Shown in pieces: positions 8,117 to 16,563 of a stretch of DNA of 64,000 bases (positions are counted from its first letter, which is position 1; every line of letters begins with the position of its first letter). The stretch lies in the NCBI RefSeq assembly GCF_014334735.1, contig NZ_CP060587.1, positions 682,001 through 746,000 on the forward strand, written 5' to 3'. The translations under genes were made by a program, and so were the position numbers. Source of the stretch: Aeromicrobium senzhongii (GTDB taxonomy: Bacteria; Actinomycetota; Actinomycetes; Propionibacteriales; Nocardioidaceae). The notes under the pieces are model-generated. The model was not told the DNA's origin, did not search any database, and saw nothing but the letters and a program-made list of their open reading frames with translations.

Positions 8117-8986
8117 ATGAGGAGCAGCAACCCCGTCTTTGCGAAGAACGCGGAGTTCAACGGCCGCGGCACCACGCAGTACGCAGATCCGTCGCAGTGG
8201 AAGATCGACCTGTCCGGCGGTGACGGACGCGGCGCATCCGGACCCGGGCTGCAGGCTCCCTCCTCGCCGGGGCGGATGACCCTGGACACCGTCGTCGAGA
8301 AGACCGCGATCACGGTCGGCACGGTCGTGCTGTTCGCCGCGATCGCCTGGTTCACCATCGGCAAGGTCTTCGACGACCAGCTCGGCACGGTCGACCAGTC
8401 CGCGGTCAACACCGCGTGGATGTTCGCCATGGGCGGCATGATCGTCGGCTTCGTGCTGGCGATGGTGAACTCCTTCAAGAAGGTCATCAGCCCGGCGCTG
8501 GTCCTGGCCTACGCCGCAGCCGAGGGCGTCTTCGTCGGCGCCTTCTCCAAGATCGTCTCGACGTGGGTCGGCGACTCGACCATCGTCTTCCAAGCCGTGC
8601 TCGGCACGTTCGTCGCGGCCGGTGCGACCCTGGCGGCGTACAAGTTCTTCAACATCCGCGTGACCGACAAGTTCCGCAAGGTCGTCACGATCTCGCTGTT
8701 CGCGTTTGCGGGCGTCATGCTCGTGAACTTCCTGCTGAGCATCTTCGGCGTCCTCGACCAGGGCGGTCTGCGCAGCTTCGGCCTCCTGGGCCTCCTGGTC
8801 TCGCTGTTCGCGATCGGTCTGGCGGTCCTGTGCCTGATCATGGACTTCGACTTCGTCGAGCGCGGCGTCGCGGCCGGTCTGCCCGAGCGCGAGTCCTGGC
8901 GCGCGGCCTTCGGCCTGACCGTCACCCTCGTGTGGCTGTACCTCGAGATCCTGCGTGTCCTCGCCATCTTGCGCGGAGACAACTGA
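8117..8986 (+). CDS. Bax inhibitor-1 / YccA family membrane protein
   Basis: A 289-residue polytopic inner-membrane protein. A polar N-terminus of about 60 residues starts with SSNPVF and NGRG, typical of actinobacterial members. About seven hydrophobic helices follow, including TVVLFAAIAWFTIG, AMGGMIVGFVLAMV, VTISLFAFAGVMLVNFLLSI and LVSLFAIGLAVLCLIMDFDFVE. The DFDFVERGVAAGLPERESW segment near the end is characteristic of the actinobacterial YccA-like branch. A strong GGAGGAG precedes the ATG, and a TATAAG about 60 nt upstream may be the -10, so this mRNA has a leader. Function is unproven; animal BI-1 proteins are pH-sensitive calcium channels. Confidence 0.88.
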   Translation: MRSSNPVFAKNAEFNGRGTTQYADPSQWKIDLSGGDGRGASGPGLQAPSSPGRMTLDTVVEKTAITVGTVVLFAAIAWFTIGKVFDDQLGTVDQSAVNTAWMFAMGGMIVGFVLAMVNSFKKVISPALVLAYAAAEGVFVGAFSKIVSTWVGDSTIVFQAVLGTFVAAGATLAAYKFFNIRVTDKFRKVVTISLFAFAGVMLVNFLLSIFGVLDQGGLRSFGLLGLLVSLFAIGLAVLCLIMDFDFVERGVAAGLPERESWRAAFGLTVTLVWLYLEILRVLAILRGDN

Positions 8987-8996
8987 TCCTCTCCGA

Positions 8997-9032
8997 ACGA
9001 AGGCCCGTCACCTCACGGTGGCGGGCCTTCGT
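8997..9032 (+). terminator. Intrinsic terminator-like hairpin after the BI-1 gene
   Basis: A 16-bp stem ACGAAGGCCCGTCACC / GGTGGCGGGCCTTCGT with one G-U pair and a TCAC loop, 10 nt after the stop. No long T-tract follows, as is usual in GC-rich actinobacteria. It also sits downstream of the convergent SGNH hydrolase gene and may serve both. Confidence 0.75.
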
Positions 9033-9053
9033 CGTGTCCGGGACCTGAGCCGG

Positions 9054-9968
9054 TCAGCGGCGCCAGCGCAGGACGGCCGCCCAGCGGCGACCGCGCGGCG
9101 CGGGCGCGACTTGGGTGCCACCGTGGTCGACGGCCCACTCGGCGGCCTCCTCGAGCGTCATCTGCTCGAGCGGCGCCTCCTCGTGCGGGCGGACGACGCT
9201 GGACCGCCACTGGGTGACGGCGGCGTCCACGAGGAAGTTGGCCACGGTCGCGTAGCCGTGGGCGCTCGGGTGGAAGCGGTCGTCACCGAAGAGCGCATCG
9301 GCCTTGAGCAGCAGCAGCGGCTCCAGCACATCCGAGAGCGACACGACGCGCGCGCCCGCCTCGACGGCGGCGACCGTCTGGCGTCGGGCCAGGTGGCGGC
9401 TCCAGTACCGGCACACCGTGCGCAGCGGGACGGGCAGCGGCTTGATCGTGCCGAAGTCCGGGACGGACCCGACGATCACCTCCGAGCCCATGGCGCGTAG
9501 TCGCCGGACCGCGGCGCCGAGTCGGCGGGCGGAGCGCTTGGCGGGCACCTGGTGGGTGATGTCGTTGGCGCCGACCAGGATGATCGCCAGCTGCGGCTTC
9601 AGGTCGACCGCGGCGTCGATCTGGCCCTGGAGGTCGCTTGAGCGAGCACCGACGAACGACTCGTTGTGGATCTGGACCGGCACGCCCAGGATGTGCGAGA
9701 GCCCGATGCCCACGAGCGCCGAGGGCGTGTTGTCGACCGACTTCATCCCGTAGCCGACCATGGTCGAGTCGCCCAGCAGGAGGCAACGGAGGGGATCGCC
9801 GTCGAGGTCGTGGCCGTAGAGACCGTTGCCCGAGGGCGGGCGATCCGTGGTCGTGCCGATCCGACGGCGTGCGAGGAGGGCCTGGGCGATGAGGACGACG
9901 TATGTGCCGACGCTGACTCCCGCGGTCCGCACGGCAGCCTTGGCCGTCGTTCGCGCGGGGCTGGTCAC
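9054..9968 (-). CDS. SGNH/GDSL-type hydrolase
   Basis: A 304-residue esterase-fold protein. Seen: block I LLLGDSTMVGYG with the nucleophilic Ser, the Gly of block II in ESFVGARSSDLQGQ, block III VGANDITHQV (Asn), and block V DRFHPSAHGY (Asp and His). An N-terminal hydrophobic stretch VSVGTYVVLIAQALLA (about residues 18-33) may be a membrane anchor. The last roughly 50 residues lie outside the fold. The start is GTG, with TACACT (minus strand, 9975-9980) ending 6 nt upstream. Substrate unknown; acyl or acetyl ester hydrolysis is the family activity. Confidence 0.85.
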   Translation of the reverse strand: MTSPARTTAKAAVRTAGVSVGTYVVLIAQALLARRRIGTTTDRPPSGNGLYGHDLDGDPLRCLLLGDSTMVGYGMKSVDNTPSALVGIGLSHILGVPVQIHNESFVGARSSDLQGQIDAAVDLKPQLAIILVGANDITHQVPAKRSARRLGAAVRRLRAMGSEVIVGSVPDFGTIKPLPVPLRTVCRYWSRHLARRQTVAAVEAGARVVSLSDVLEPLLLLKADALFGDDRFHPSAHGYATVANFLVDAAVTQWRSSVVRPHEEAPLEQMTLEEAAEWAVDHGGTQVAPAPRGRRWAAVLRWRR

Positions 9969-9974
9969 CCCACC

Positions 9975-9980
9975 AGTGTA
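9975..9980 (-). promoter_or_regulatory. Probable -10 element (TACACT) of the SGNH hydrolase gene
   Basis: Minus-strand hexamer ending 6 nt before the GTG start. It forms a divergent promoter pair with the TAGGAT at 10013-10018. Confidence 0.45.
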
Positions 9981-10012
9981 AGAAGGTGCGCCAGACGTGG
10001 GCCCGGGGTTCC

Positions 10013-10018
10013 TAGGAT
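10013..10018 (+). promoter_or_regulatory. Probable -10 element (TAGGAT) of the tyrosine-phosphatase gene
   Basis: The hexamer ends 6 nt before the GTG start at 10025, with no Shine-Dalgarno between them. Confidence 0.5.
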
Positions 10019-10024
10019 GGGGAC

Positions 10025-10705
10025 GTGAACGAGACCGTCCCGAATCTGCGCGACCTCGGCGGGATGCCCGTCGAGGGCGGCTCCGTGCAGCCCGGGCGAC
10101 TGCTGCGCAGCGCCCTGCCCCTCGCAGACGACACCGCGCCGCCGGAGATCGTCTGGCCGCCGTCGGTCGTCATCGACCTGCGATCGGCGGCCGAGATCGA
10201 GCCCGAGCATCCGCTGTCGGGGTCGGGAGTGACGGTCCTGAACTTCCCGTTGCTGAGCGCGCTGCGACCCGGCGTCGCCCCGCCCGAGAGCCTGGCCGAG
10301 CTGTACCAACTGATGCTGCGCACCACCGCCGACCACCTCGTCGACGTCGTCGATGCCGTCGCGACGGCACCGGGCACCACGCTCGTGCACTGCGCGGCGG
10401 GCAAGGATCGCACGGGTGTTTCCATCGCGATGGTCCTGGCCCTGCTGGGTGCCAAGCGCGAGGACATCGTCGACGACTACCTGGTCACGGCGCAGCACGA
10501 GGAGCAGATCGAGTCGCGGTTCCGCCGCCTCTTCGGCCCGCGCCGCGCCACGCTGCCCAACCAGTACCTTGCGACCCCGGTCGAGGCCATCACGGGCGTC
10601 CTGGACACGTGGGACGAGCACCCCGGCGGCGCCTTCGGCTGGTTCCAGCAGTGGGGCGGCCGCCCCGAGACGGTCGACCGCCTCCGATCGACGCTGGTCG
10701 GCTGA
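10025..10705 (+). CDS. Tyrosine-protein phosphatase (PtpB-like, CX5R type)
   Basis: A 226-residue phosphatase. The P-loop HCAAGKDRTGVSIAMVLALL gives the CX5R signature (Cys nucleophile, Arg). The N-terminus NLRDLGGMPVEGG... with GRLLRSALPLAD matches the family of secreted and cytosolic PtpB/LipA-like phosphatases in actinobacteria. The Lys and Asp in the P-loop (CAAGKDR) suggest activity on phosphotyrosine and possibly phosphoinositides, as in M. tuberculosis PtpB. There is no signal peptide. The stop overlaps the pirin ATG by one base, so the two genes are coupled. Confidence 0.87.
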   Translation: MNETVPNLRDLGGMPVEGGSVQPGRLLRSALPLADDTAPPEIVWPPSVVIDLRSAAEIEPEHPLSGSGVTVLNFPLLSALRPGVAPPESLAELYQLMLRTTADHLVDVVDAVATAPGTTLVHCAAGKDRTGVSIAMVLALLGAKREDIVDDYLVTAQHEEQIESRFRRLFGPRRATLPNQYLATPVEAITGVLDTWDEHPGGAFGWFQQWGGRPETVDRLRSTLVG

Positions 10706-11595
10706 TGATCACCGACCGCACGATCGAGCCGCGGGACGTCCCGCTCGGCGGTCTGCGCGGTCTCCGGGTCCACCGCACTCTGCCGAGCCGTCCGCTGCCG
10801 ACGATCGGCGCCTGGTGCTTCGTCGACCACTTCGGCCCGACCGGGGCGCCGATGGTGGAGGTCCTGCCGCATCCGCACACCGGACTGCAGACGGTCACGT
10901 GGCCGCTCGAGGGATCGATCCGGCACCGCGACAGCCTCGGCAGCGACGTCGTGCTGCGCCCCGGCGAGCTGAACCTCATGACCTCGGGCGACGGGGTGTC
11001 CCACTCCGAGTTCAGCGACCCGGGTCCGATGCATGGCATCCAGCTCTGGGTCGCGCTGCCCGAGCATCGCCGGCACGGTCCGGCGGACTTCGAGCACCAT
11101 CCGGACCTCCCGCGCGTGGGTGGGGACGGTTGGGAGGGGGTCGTCCTCGTCGGCCGGTTCGGTGGCGGCGAGTCCCGGGCCACGGTGCACACCCCGCTCG
11201 TGGGGGTCGAGCTGCGACTGCAGCCGGGGCGGCACGTGTTCGAGCTGGACTCTGCCTTCGAGTACGGCGTGCTGGCCGTCGACGGTGACGCGACCGTCGC
11301 GGGGCAGCCGGTCGCGCAGCGGGCCCTGCACTATCTGGCGCCCGGCCGGGCCGCGCTGGCGATCGAGGTCGAGCGCCCCACCCTGGTGATGCTCCTCGGC
11401 GGTGAGCCGTTCGAGGAGGAGATCGTCATGTGGTGGAACTTCATCGGGCGCACGCACGAGGAGGTCGTGGCCGCGCGCGAGCAGTGGCAGGCGCTCGATC
11501 CACGCTTCGGTCGGGTCGAGGGACACGACGGAGTCGTCATCCCGGCTCCGCCGCTGCCGCGTGTGCGGCTGACTCCGCGCACCCGGCGCGACTGA
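10705..11595 (+). CDS. Pirin family protein
   Basis: A 296-residue bicupin. The N-terminal cupin carries the metal-binding HPHTGLQTVTWPLEG (two His) and the second site SHSEFSDPGPMHGIQLWVA (His and Glu). It also has the pirin opener VDHFGPT. The second cupin is present around YGVLAVDGDATV. Bacterial pirins include quercetinase and redox or transcription cofactors; the function here is undefined. It overlaps the phosphatase stop (TGATG). A longer in-frame open frame upstream lies inside the phosphatase gene and is rejected because pirin homology starts at the chosen ATG. Confidence 0.9.
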   Translation: MITDRTIEPRDVPLGGLRGLRVHRTLPSRPLPTIGAWCFVDHFGPTGAPMVEVLPHPHTGLQTVTWPLEGSIRHRDSLGSDVVLRPGELNLMTSGDGVSHSEFSDPGPMHGIQLWVALPEHRRHGPADFEHHPDLPRVGGDGWEGVVLVGRFGGGESRATVHTPLVGVELRLQPGRHVFELDSAFEYGVLAVDGDATVAGQPVAQRALHYLAPGRAALAIEVERPTLVMLLGGEPFEEEIVMWWNFIGRTHEEVVAAREQWQALDPRFGRVEGHDGVVIPAPPLPRVRLTPRTRRD

Positions 11596-11656
11596 ACACG
11601 GGGGAGGTGCGCGCATTCGCCCCACTTTCAGATACTCTCGGTATTCGGAGGTGGGT

Positions 11657-12475
11657 ATGACGTACTTCACACAGAAGATCGCCGTCGTCACGGGTGCGGG
11701 TTCGGGGATCGGTCGTGCACTCGCGCTGGAGCTGGTGGGCCGCGGGGCGCGGGTCGCCATCTGCGACGTCGACGCCGCAGGCCTGGCCGAGACCGAGCAA
11801 CTGATCCGCGCGGCGGGCGGTGAGGTGCGGTCGGACCACCTCGACGTCACCGAGCGTGAGCGGGTGCTGGCCTACGCCGCCGAGGTCGCCGATCATTTCG
11901 GCGCCGTCCACCAGATCTACAACAACGCGGGCATCGCGTTCACCGGCGACATCGAGGCGACGGACTTCAAGCACCTCGAGCGGGTCATGGACGTCGACTA
12001 CTGGGGTGTGGTGAACGGGACGAAGGCATTCCTGCCCCACCTGATCGCCTCGGGTGATGGTCACGTCGTCAACATCTCGAGCGTCTTCGGCATCATCTCG
12101 GTGCCCACGCAGGGCGCGTACAACGCCGCCAAGTTCGCCGTCCGCGGCTTCACCGAGGCGCTGAGCATGGAGATGGCGTCGCGCGGCCGTCCGGTGAAGG
12201 TGACGTGCGTGCACCCCGGCGGGATCAAGACCAACGTCGCGCGCAACGCCGGCCAGGTCGACGGGCTCGACCACGACGGACTGGCGACGACCTTCGACCG
12301 GATCGCCCGCACCAGCCCCGCCCGGGCCGCCGAGGTGATCCTCGACGGCGTCCAGAAGGGCAGGACGAGGGTGCTCATCGGCGCGGACGCGCGGGTGATC
12401 GACCTGGTTGCCCGGGTGGCCGGGCCGCACTACCAGCGCCTCGTGGGGCGCCTCGCAGGAAAGGCCGGATTGTGA
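11657..12475 (+). CDS. Short-chain dehydrogenase/reductase (SDR)
   Basis: A 272-residue classical SDR. Seen: the cofactor motif VTGAGSGIGRALAL, a D in ICDVDAAGL favouring NAD(H), NNAG, the catalytic Ser in VNISSVFG, and YNAAKFA. The ATG is chosen over the GTG at 11651 because GGAGG (11647-11651) lies 5 nt before it. A GATACT at 11632-11637 could be the -10, giving a short leader. The stop overlaps the P450 start (GTGA), so the pair is translationally coupled and may act on one substrate, the P450 hydroxylating and the SDR oxidising the alcohol. That coupling of reactions is inference. Confidence 0.88.
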   Translation: MTYFTQKIAVVTGAGSGIGRALALELVGRGARVAICDVDAAGLAETEQLIRAAGGEVRSDHLDVTERERVLAYAAEVADHFGAVHQIYNNAGIAFTGDIEATDFKHLERVMDVDYWGVVNGTKAFLPHLIASGDGHVVNISSVFGIISVPTQGAYNAAKFAVRGFTEALSMEMASRGRPVKVTCVHPGGIKTNVARNAGQVDGLDHDGLATTFDRIARTSPARAAEVILDGVQKGRTRVLIGADARVIDLVARVAGPHYQRLVGRLAGKAGL

Positions 12476-13968
12476 GCTTGTTGACCGTGCGGAACAGCTG
12501 GAGCGGGCACAAGTTCCCCCATCCGCCCGGGCGTCGCCCCATCGCCTACGACGCGATGCGGATGAACACCGACACTCCGATCAAGAACGTCATGACGATC
12601 GGTGGGTCCCTCGGTCCGATCTTCGAGGTGCGCGTCTTCAACCAGAAGTACGTGTTCGTCTCCGACGCCGCGCTGGCCGCCGAGTTGTGCGACGAGTCGC
12701 GCTTCTACAAGGTCCTGGCGCCCGCGGTGGCGCAGTTGCGCGACTTCGTCGGCGACGGCTTGTTCACGGCGCTCGAGGGCGAGCAGAACTGGCACACGGC
12801 CCACGGCGTGCTCATGCCGGCCTTCGCGAAGGCTGCGATGCGCGGCTACCACGACACGATGCTCGAGACGGCGGCCGAGATGTTCGGGGTGTGGGACAGC
12901 CAGGGCGGGCCGATCGACGTGACCGCCGACATGACCCGGTTGACGCTCGAGACGATCAGCCGCTGCGCCTTCAGCCGCGACTTCGGATCGTTCACCTCCA
13001 GCGAGCGTCACCCGTTCGTCGACGCGATGGTGATGGCGCTCATGACGGGGATGCAGAAGGGTGCGCTCGACGCGGTGCCCGGGGGCGGCAGGATCGCTCG
13101 GCGCATCGACGAGCGGAACGCCGATCAGCGCGCGTATCTCGACGATCTCGTCGACACGATGGTGGGGGAGCGCCGCGAGAGCGGTGAGCGGCACGACGAC
13201 CTGCTCGACCGGATGCTCTACGAGGCCCATCCCGAGACCGGTGTGAAGCTCGACGACCGCAACATCCGCGAGCAGATCCTCACGTTCCTGGTGGCGGGTC
13301 ACGAGACGACGTCGGGTGCCTTGAGCTTCGCGCTGTACTACCTGTCGCGGAACCCCGAGATCCTCGCGAAGGCCCACGCCGAGGTCGACGACCTGCTGGG
13401 GCCGGACCCCGACACCGAGCCGACCTTCGAGCAGATCCCGCGCCTGCGCTACCTGCGGCGCTGCCTCGACGAGACCCTGCGGCTGTGGCCCACCGCCCCG
13501 GCGTTCGCCCGGTCTCCGCGCGAGACGACGACCGTCGGAGCGGGAACCGAGCATGAGGTCGTGATGACGCCGGATGACTGGGCGATGATCATCCTGCCGA
13601 TGACGCACCGCGATCCGAAGGCCTGGGGTCCGACGGCCGAGGACTTCGATCCGGATCGGTTCCTGCCCGAGAACTCGCGCGGGCGGATGAAGAACATCTA
13701 CAAGCCGTTCGGCACGGGGGAGCGGGCCTGCATCGGCCGCCAGTTCGCGATCCACGAGGCGATCTTGGTGTTGGCGCGGATTCTGCATCGCTTCGACATC
13801 ACGGGAGACCCGGACTACGAGCTGCGCATCGAGGAGCGGCTGACGATCGTGCCGAAGGACTTCCACGTCACGTTGACGCCGCGCACGCCCACGGTGGCTG
13901 CTGCGCAGGCGCCGGCCGCCGACACCGGACCCGCCGAGGCGCCGTCGGGCTGCCCCGTCGCGCACTAG
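12472..13968 (+). CDS. Cytochrome P450, CYP102-heme-domain-like
   Basis: A 498-residue soluble P450. Seen: I-helix FLVAGHETTSGALSFALYY, the K-helix ExxR in CLDETLRLWPTAP, and heme loop FGTGERACIGRQFA with the Cys ligand. The pattern resembles the heme domain of fatty-acid hydroxylases such as CYP102, but there is no fused reductase, so redox partners must come from elsewhere. The C-terminus ends in a Pro/Ala-rich tail closing with SGCPVAH. It starts with GTG overlapping the SDR stop. Substrate unknown; a fatty acid or lipid is the best guess. Confidence 0.9.
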   Translation: MSLLTVRNSWSGHKFPHPPGRRPIAYDAMRMNTDTPIKNVMTIGGSLGPIFEVRVFNQKYVFVSDAALAAELCDESRFYKVLAPAVAQLRDFVGDGLFTALEGEQNWHTAHGVLMPAFAKAAMRGYHDTMLETAAEMFGVWDSQGGPIDVTADMTRLTLETISRCAFSRDFGSFTSSERHPFVDAMVMALMTGMQKGALDAVPGGGRIARRIDERNADQRAYLDDLVDTMVGERRESGERHDDLLDRMLYEAHPETGVKLDDRNIREQILTFLVAGHETTSGALSFALYYLSRNPEILAKAHAEVDDLLGPDPDTEPTFEQIPRLRYLRRCLDETLRLWPTAPAFARSPRETTTVGAGTEHEVVMTPDDWAMIILPMTHRDPKAWGPTAEDFDPDRFLPENSRGRMKNIYKPFGTGERACIGRQFAIHEAILVLARILHRFDITGDPDYELRIEERLTIVPKDFHVTLTPRTPTVAAAQAPAADTGPAEAPSGCPVAH

Positions 13969-13998
13969 CGCGAGTTCACGCTCACCGCAGCGTCGTGC

Positions 13999-14157
13999 GG
14001 CCGGCTTGAGCACGGTGGCCCCAGCCAACCTCGCCTGCGCGATCACCGCGTCGACCTCGTCATTGTCCTTGACGAAGCCGAGACCGTCCTCGTAGAACGA
14101 CCGGGCGCGATCCAGGTCGGCCACACCGAGGCTGGTCAGGCTGAGTTGTTGGACCAT
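13999..14157 (-). pseudogene. Decayed VOC (glyoxalase-like) protein fragment
   Basis: The frame begins like an intact VOC protein (MVQQLSLTSLGVADLDRARS then FYEDGLGF). It jumps directly to EVDAVIAQARLAGATVLKPA, a segment that in intact homologues lies some 40 or more residues further on. After LKPA the homology is lost and the frame runs into antisense of the P450 gene. An internal deletion plus loss of the C-terminal beta-strands and metal-binding Glu would leave it non-functional. The position between the P450 and mug genes suggests a decayed neighbour gene. Confidence 0.7.
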
Positions 14158-14179
14158 GGGCTCACCCCAGGCACGACCG

Positions 14180-14731
14180 TCACGCGGGGAGCAGGCCCGC
14201 GGCTTGCGCCACCTCGCGATAGGCCCGCGCCAGCGACTCCACGTTCTCGTGCGCGTTCAGTCCGCTGGGGTTGGGCACGACCCAGACCTGGGCCCCGGCG
14301 AGGTCGTCGGGTTGCCGGCCCGGGCGGGCGGCGCGGTGGCCGAACGCGGTGCGAAAGGACGTGATGCCCGCGACCGCGACGACGCGCGGTCGGTGCTCGG
14401 TGACGAGCTCGACCAAGCGGGCGCGGCCCTCCACCAGCTCGGACGGGTCCAGCTCGTCGGCCCGGGCGGATGCTCGGGCGACGAGATTGGTGATCCCCAC
14501 GCCGCGGTCACGCAGCTGCTCGGCCGCCAGGGCCGGGTCGTCGGTGTCGACCAGCCCGGCGCGCACCAGCGCCGGGTAGAACCGGTTGCCGCGCCGGGCG
14601 AAGTGCAGGCCCGTCGCGGCGCTGACCAGGCCGGGGTTGATCCCGACGAACAGCAGCCGCAGGTCGTCCGGCATCAGGTCCGGGATCGTGCGTCCGGCGA
14701 AGGACTCCAGCTCGGCGCGACTCCAGCTCAT
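14180..14731 (-). CDS. mug: G/U mismatch-specific uracil-DNA glycosylase
   Basis: A 183-residue glycosylase of UDG family 2, excising uracil or thymine mispaired with guanine after cytosine or 5-methylcytosine deamination. Seen: active-site motif LLFVGINPGLVSAATG near residue 26 with the catalytic Asn, then HFARRGNRFYPAL. The second motif VPNPSGLNAHENV lies near the C-terminus. It lies 4 nt downstream of msrA on the same strand and may be co-transcribed. Length matches the actinobacterial family. Confidence 0.92.
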   Translation of the reverse strand: MSWSRAELESFAGRTIPDLMPDDLRLLFVGINPGLVSAATGLHFARRGNRFYPALVRAGLVDTDDPALAAEQLRDRGVGITNLVARASARADELDPSELVEGRARLVELVTEHRPRVVAVAGITSFRTAFGHRAARPGRQPDDLAGAQVWVVPNPSGLNAHENVESLARAYREVAQAAGLLPA

Positions 14732-14735
14732 GCGA

Positions 14736-15371
14736 TCAGGCGTAGGAGACGCCGGTCGCGTGCAGCGGGCAGTACCCGAACGGGTTCTTGACGAGGTACT
14801 GCTGGTGCGCCTCCTCGGCGTAGTAGTACGCGTCGAGGGGGCGGATCTGCGTCGTGATCTGGCCGTACCCGTGGGCGGTCATCTGCTGCTGGTAGGCCTC
14901 GCGGGACGCCTCGGCCTCGGCCTGCTGCTCGGGCGTCGTGGTCAAGATGACGGACCGGTAGTTCGAGCCGCGGTCGTTGCCCTGGCGCATGCCCTGCGTC
15001 GGATCGTGGTTCTCCCAGAACACCTTCAACAGGTCGGCGTAGCTGATGACCGAGGGATCGAAGATGACGCGCACGACCTCGGCGTGACCGGTACGGCCCG
15101 TGCACACCTCCTCGTACGTCGGGTTCGGGGTGACGCCGCCGGCATAGCCGACGGAGGTGGACCAGACGCCGGGCTGCTCCCAGAACGTCTTCTCCTCGCC
15201 CCAGAAGCACCCGAGGCCGAACACGGCGATCCCGAAGCCCTCGGGGCCGTCGGTCTCGATGGGGTTGCCGGTCACGAGGTGCCGATCCCCGACCTCGAAG
15301 GGGCGGGTGTCGCGGCCCGGGAGCGCGGTCTCGGGCGTGGGAAGCGTCGTCTTGTCGAATCCGAATCGCAT
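14736..15371 (-). CDS. msrA: Peptide methionine sulfoxide reductase A
   Basis: A 211-residue enzyme reducing the S-epimer of methionine sulfoxide. The nucleophilic Cys is in [13 protein letters not shown], followed by [23 protein letters not shown] and the closing [20 protein letters not shown], whose Cys can resolve the sulfenic intermediate. The start is placed at the Met followed by [10 protein letters not shown], matching the extended N-terminus of long-form MsrA; ten more in-frame residues upstream look non-homologous. A separate MsrB is not seen nearby. It lies upstream of mug, suggesting a small damage-repair unit. Confidence 0.95.
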   Translation of the reverse strand: MRFGFDKTTLPTPETALPGRDTRPFEVGDRHLVTGNPIETDGPEGFGIAVFGLGCFWGEEKTFWEQPGVWSTSVGYAGGVTPNPTYEEVCTGRTGHAEVVRVIFDPSVISYADLLKVFWENHDPTQGMRQGNDRGSNYRSVILTTTPEQQAEAEASREAYQQQMTAHGYGQITTQIRPLDAYYYAEEAHQQYLVKNPFGYCPLHATGVSYA

Positions 15372-15408
15372 GCCAACATCAACGCCGCGCGATGTCGGCA
15401 TGTTCCCG

Positions 15409-15414
15409 TAGCCT
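15409..15414 (+). promoter_or_regulatory. Probable -10 element (TAGCCT) of the AI-2E family gene
   Basis: The hexamer ends 6 nt before the GTG start at 15421. Confidence 0.45.
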
Positions 15415-15420
15415 CAGAGA

Positions 15421-16554
15421 GTGAGCAGCGAATCCCGGGGGGCCGGCCGGTACGCGATCCCCATCGGAGTGGAGATCGCTGCGGCGTGGGCCTGGCGCCT
15501 CGTGCTCATCGGAGCCGCCGGCTACCTGCTCATCCGGGTGCTCGGCTACTTCTCCGAGGTCACCGTCCCGATCGCCATCGCCGCACTGCTCGCGGCTCTC
15601 ACGGTCGGAGCGGTCGACTGGCTCGCCCGTCACGGGGTGCCCCGGCTCGCTGCGGCCCTGACGGTCGTCCTGGGGCTGCTGCTCACGGTGATCGGCCTGA
15701 TCGGCGTGGTGGGACAGCAGTTGTCGACGCAGTTCGACGACCTGCGCGACAGCGTCATCCAGGGGATCGACCAGGTGCAGAACTGGGCGCGCACCGGGCC
15801 GCTCGATCTCTCCGACCGTCAGCTCGACAGCTGGATCGACCGACTCGAGAAGGCGATCTCCAGCAGTGACTCCGCCATCTTCTCGCAAGCCACCGAAGTC
15901 GGCGTCCAGATCGGCCACTTCGTGGCTGGCTTCCTGGTCACGTTCTTCACCCTGTTCTTCTTCCTCTATGAGGGAGCTCGCATCTGGGGCTGGATCGTGC
16001 GGTTGTTCCCACGGGTCGCCCGTGAGCGCGTGCACTCCTCGGGCCGCGCGGCGTGGGGGTCGCTCACCGCGTTCGTGCGCGCCACCGTCCTCGTCGCCCT
16101 GGCGGACGCCGTCGGCATCGCGGGCGTCGCCCTGATCCTGCAGGTTCCCCTCGCGGCGGCGATCGGCGTCCTGGTGTTCCTGGGTGCCTTCATCCCGATC
16201 ATCGGTGCCACCCTTTCGGGCCTGGTGGCGGTTCTGGTGGCCCTCGTCGCCCAGGGTCCGGTCACGGCGTTGGTGATGCTGGCGGGCGTCATCGCGGTGC
16301 AACAAATCGAGGCACACGTCCTGCAGCCCTTCCTGATGGGCCACATCGTCGCTCTCCATCCGCTCGCCATCCTGCTCGTGATCGCGACAGGGCTGGTCGC
16401 CGGCGGCATCGTCGGTGCCCTGCTCGCAGTGCCCCTCGCGGCGTGCGTCAACACGATCGTGCGGCACCTGGCGGCGGGCGATCCACCGGACACCGATGGA
16501 CCACTCGGCGAGGAGTCACGGGACCTCGGGAGCCCACCCGCGGCACCGGCCTAG
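15421..16554 (+). CDS. AI-2E family transporter (PerM-like permease)
   Basis: A 377-residue polytopic membrane protein of the UPF0118/PerM family. Hydrophobic segments: AWAWRLVLIGAAGYLLI, VTVPIAIAALLAALTVG, AALTVVLGLLLTVIGLIGVV, HFVAGFLVTFFTLFFFLYEG, ATVLVALADAVGIAGVALIL, AIGVLVFLGAFIPIIGATLS, and two near the C-terminus. A soluble coiled region follows the third helix (QLSTQFDDLRDSVIQG). The family name is historical; members include exporters and Na/Li-H antiporters, so substrate is uncertain. It starts with GTG. Its TAG stop is the first half of the -10 hexamer of ilvA. Confidence 0.87.
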   Translation: MSSESRGAGRYAIPIGVEIAAAWAWRLVLIGAAGYLLIRVLGYFSEVTVPIAIAALLAALTVGAVDWLARHGVPRLAAALTVVLGLLLTVIGLIGVVGQQLSTQFDDLRDSVIQGIDQVQNWARTGPLDLSDRQLDSWIDRLEKAISSSDSAIFSQATEVGVQIGHFVAGFLVTFFTLFFFLYEGARIWGWIVRLFPRVARERVHSSGRAAWGSLTAFVRATVLVALADAVGIAGVALILQVPLAAAIGVLVFLGAFIPIIGATLSGLVAVLVALVAQGPVTALVMLAGVIAVQQIEAHVLQPFLMGHIVALHPLAILLVIATGLVAGGIVGALLAVPLAACVNTIVRHLAAGDPPDTDGPLGEESRDLGSPPAAPA

Positions 16555-16557
16555 GCT
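16552..16557 (+). promoter_or_regulatory. Probable -10 element (TAGGCT) of ilvA
   Basis: The hexamer ends 6 nt before the GTG start of ilvA and shares its TAG with the upstream stop codon. Confidence 0.5.
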
Positions 16558-16563
16558 GGACGC

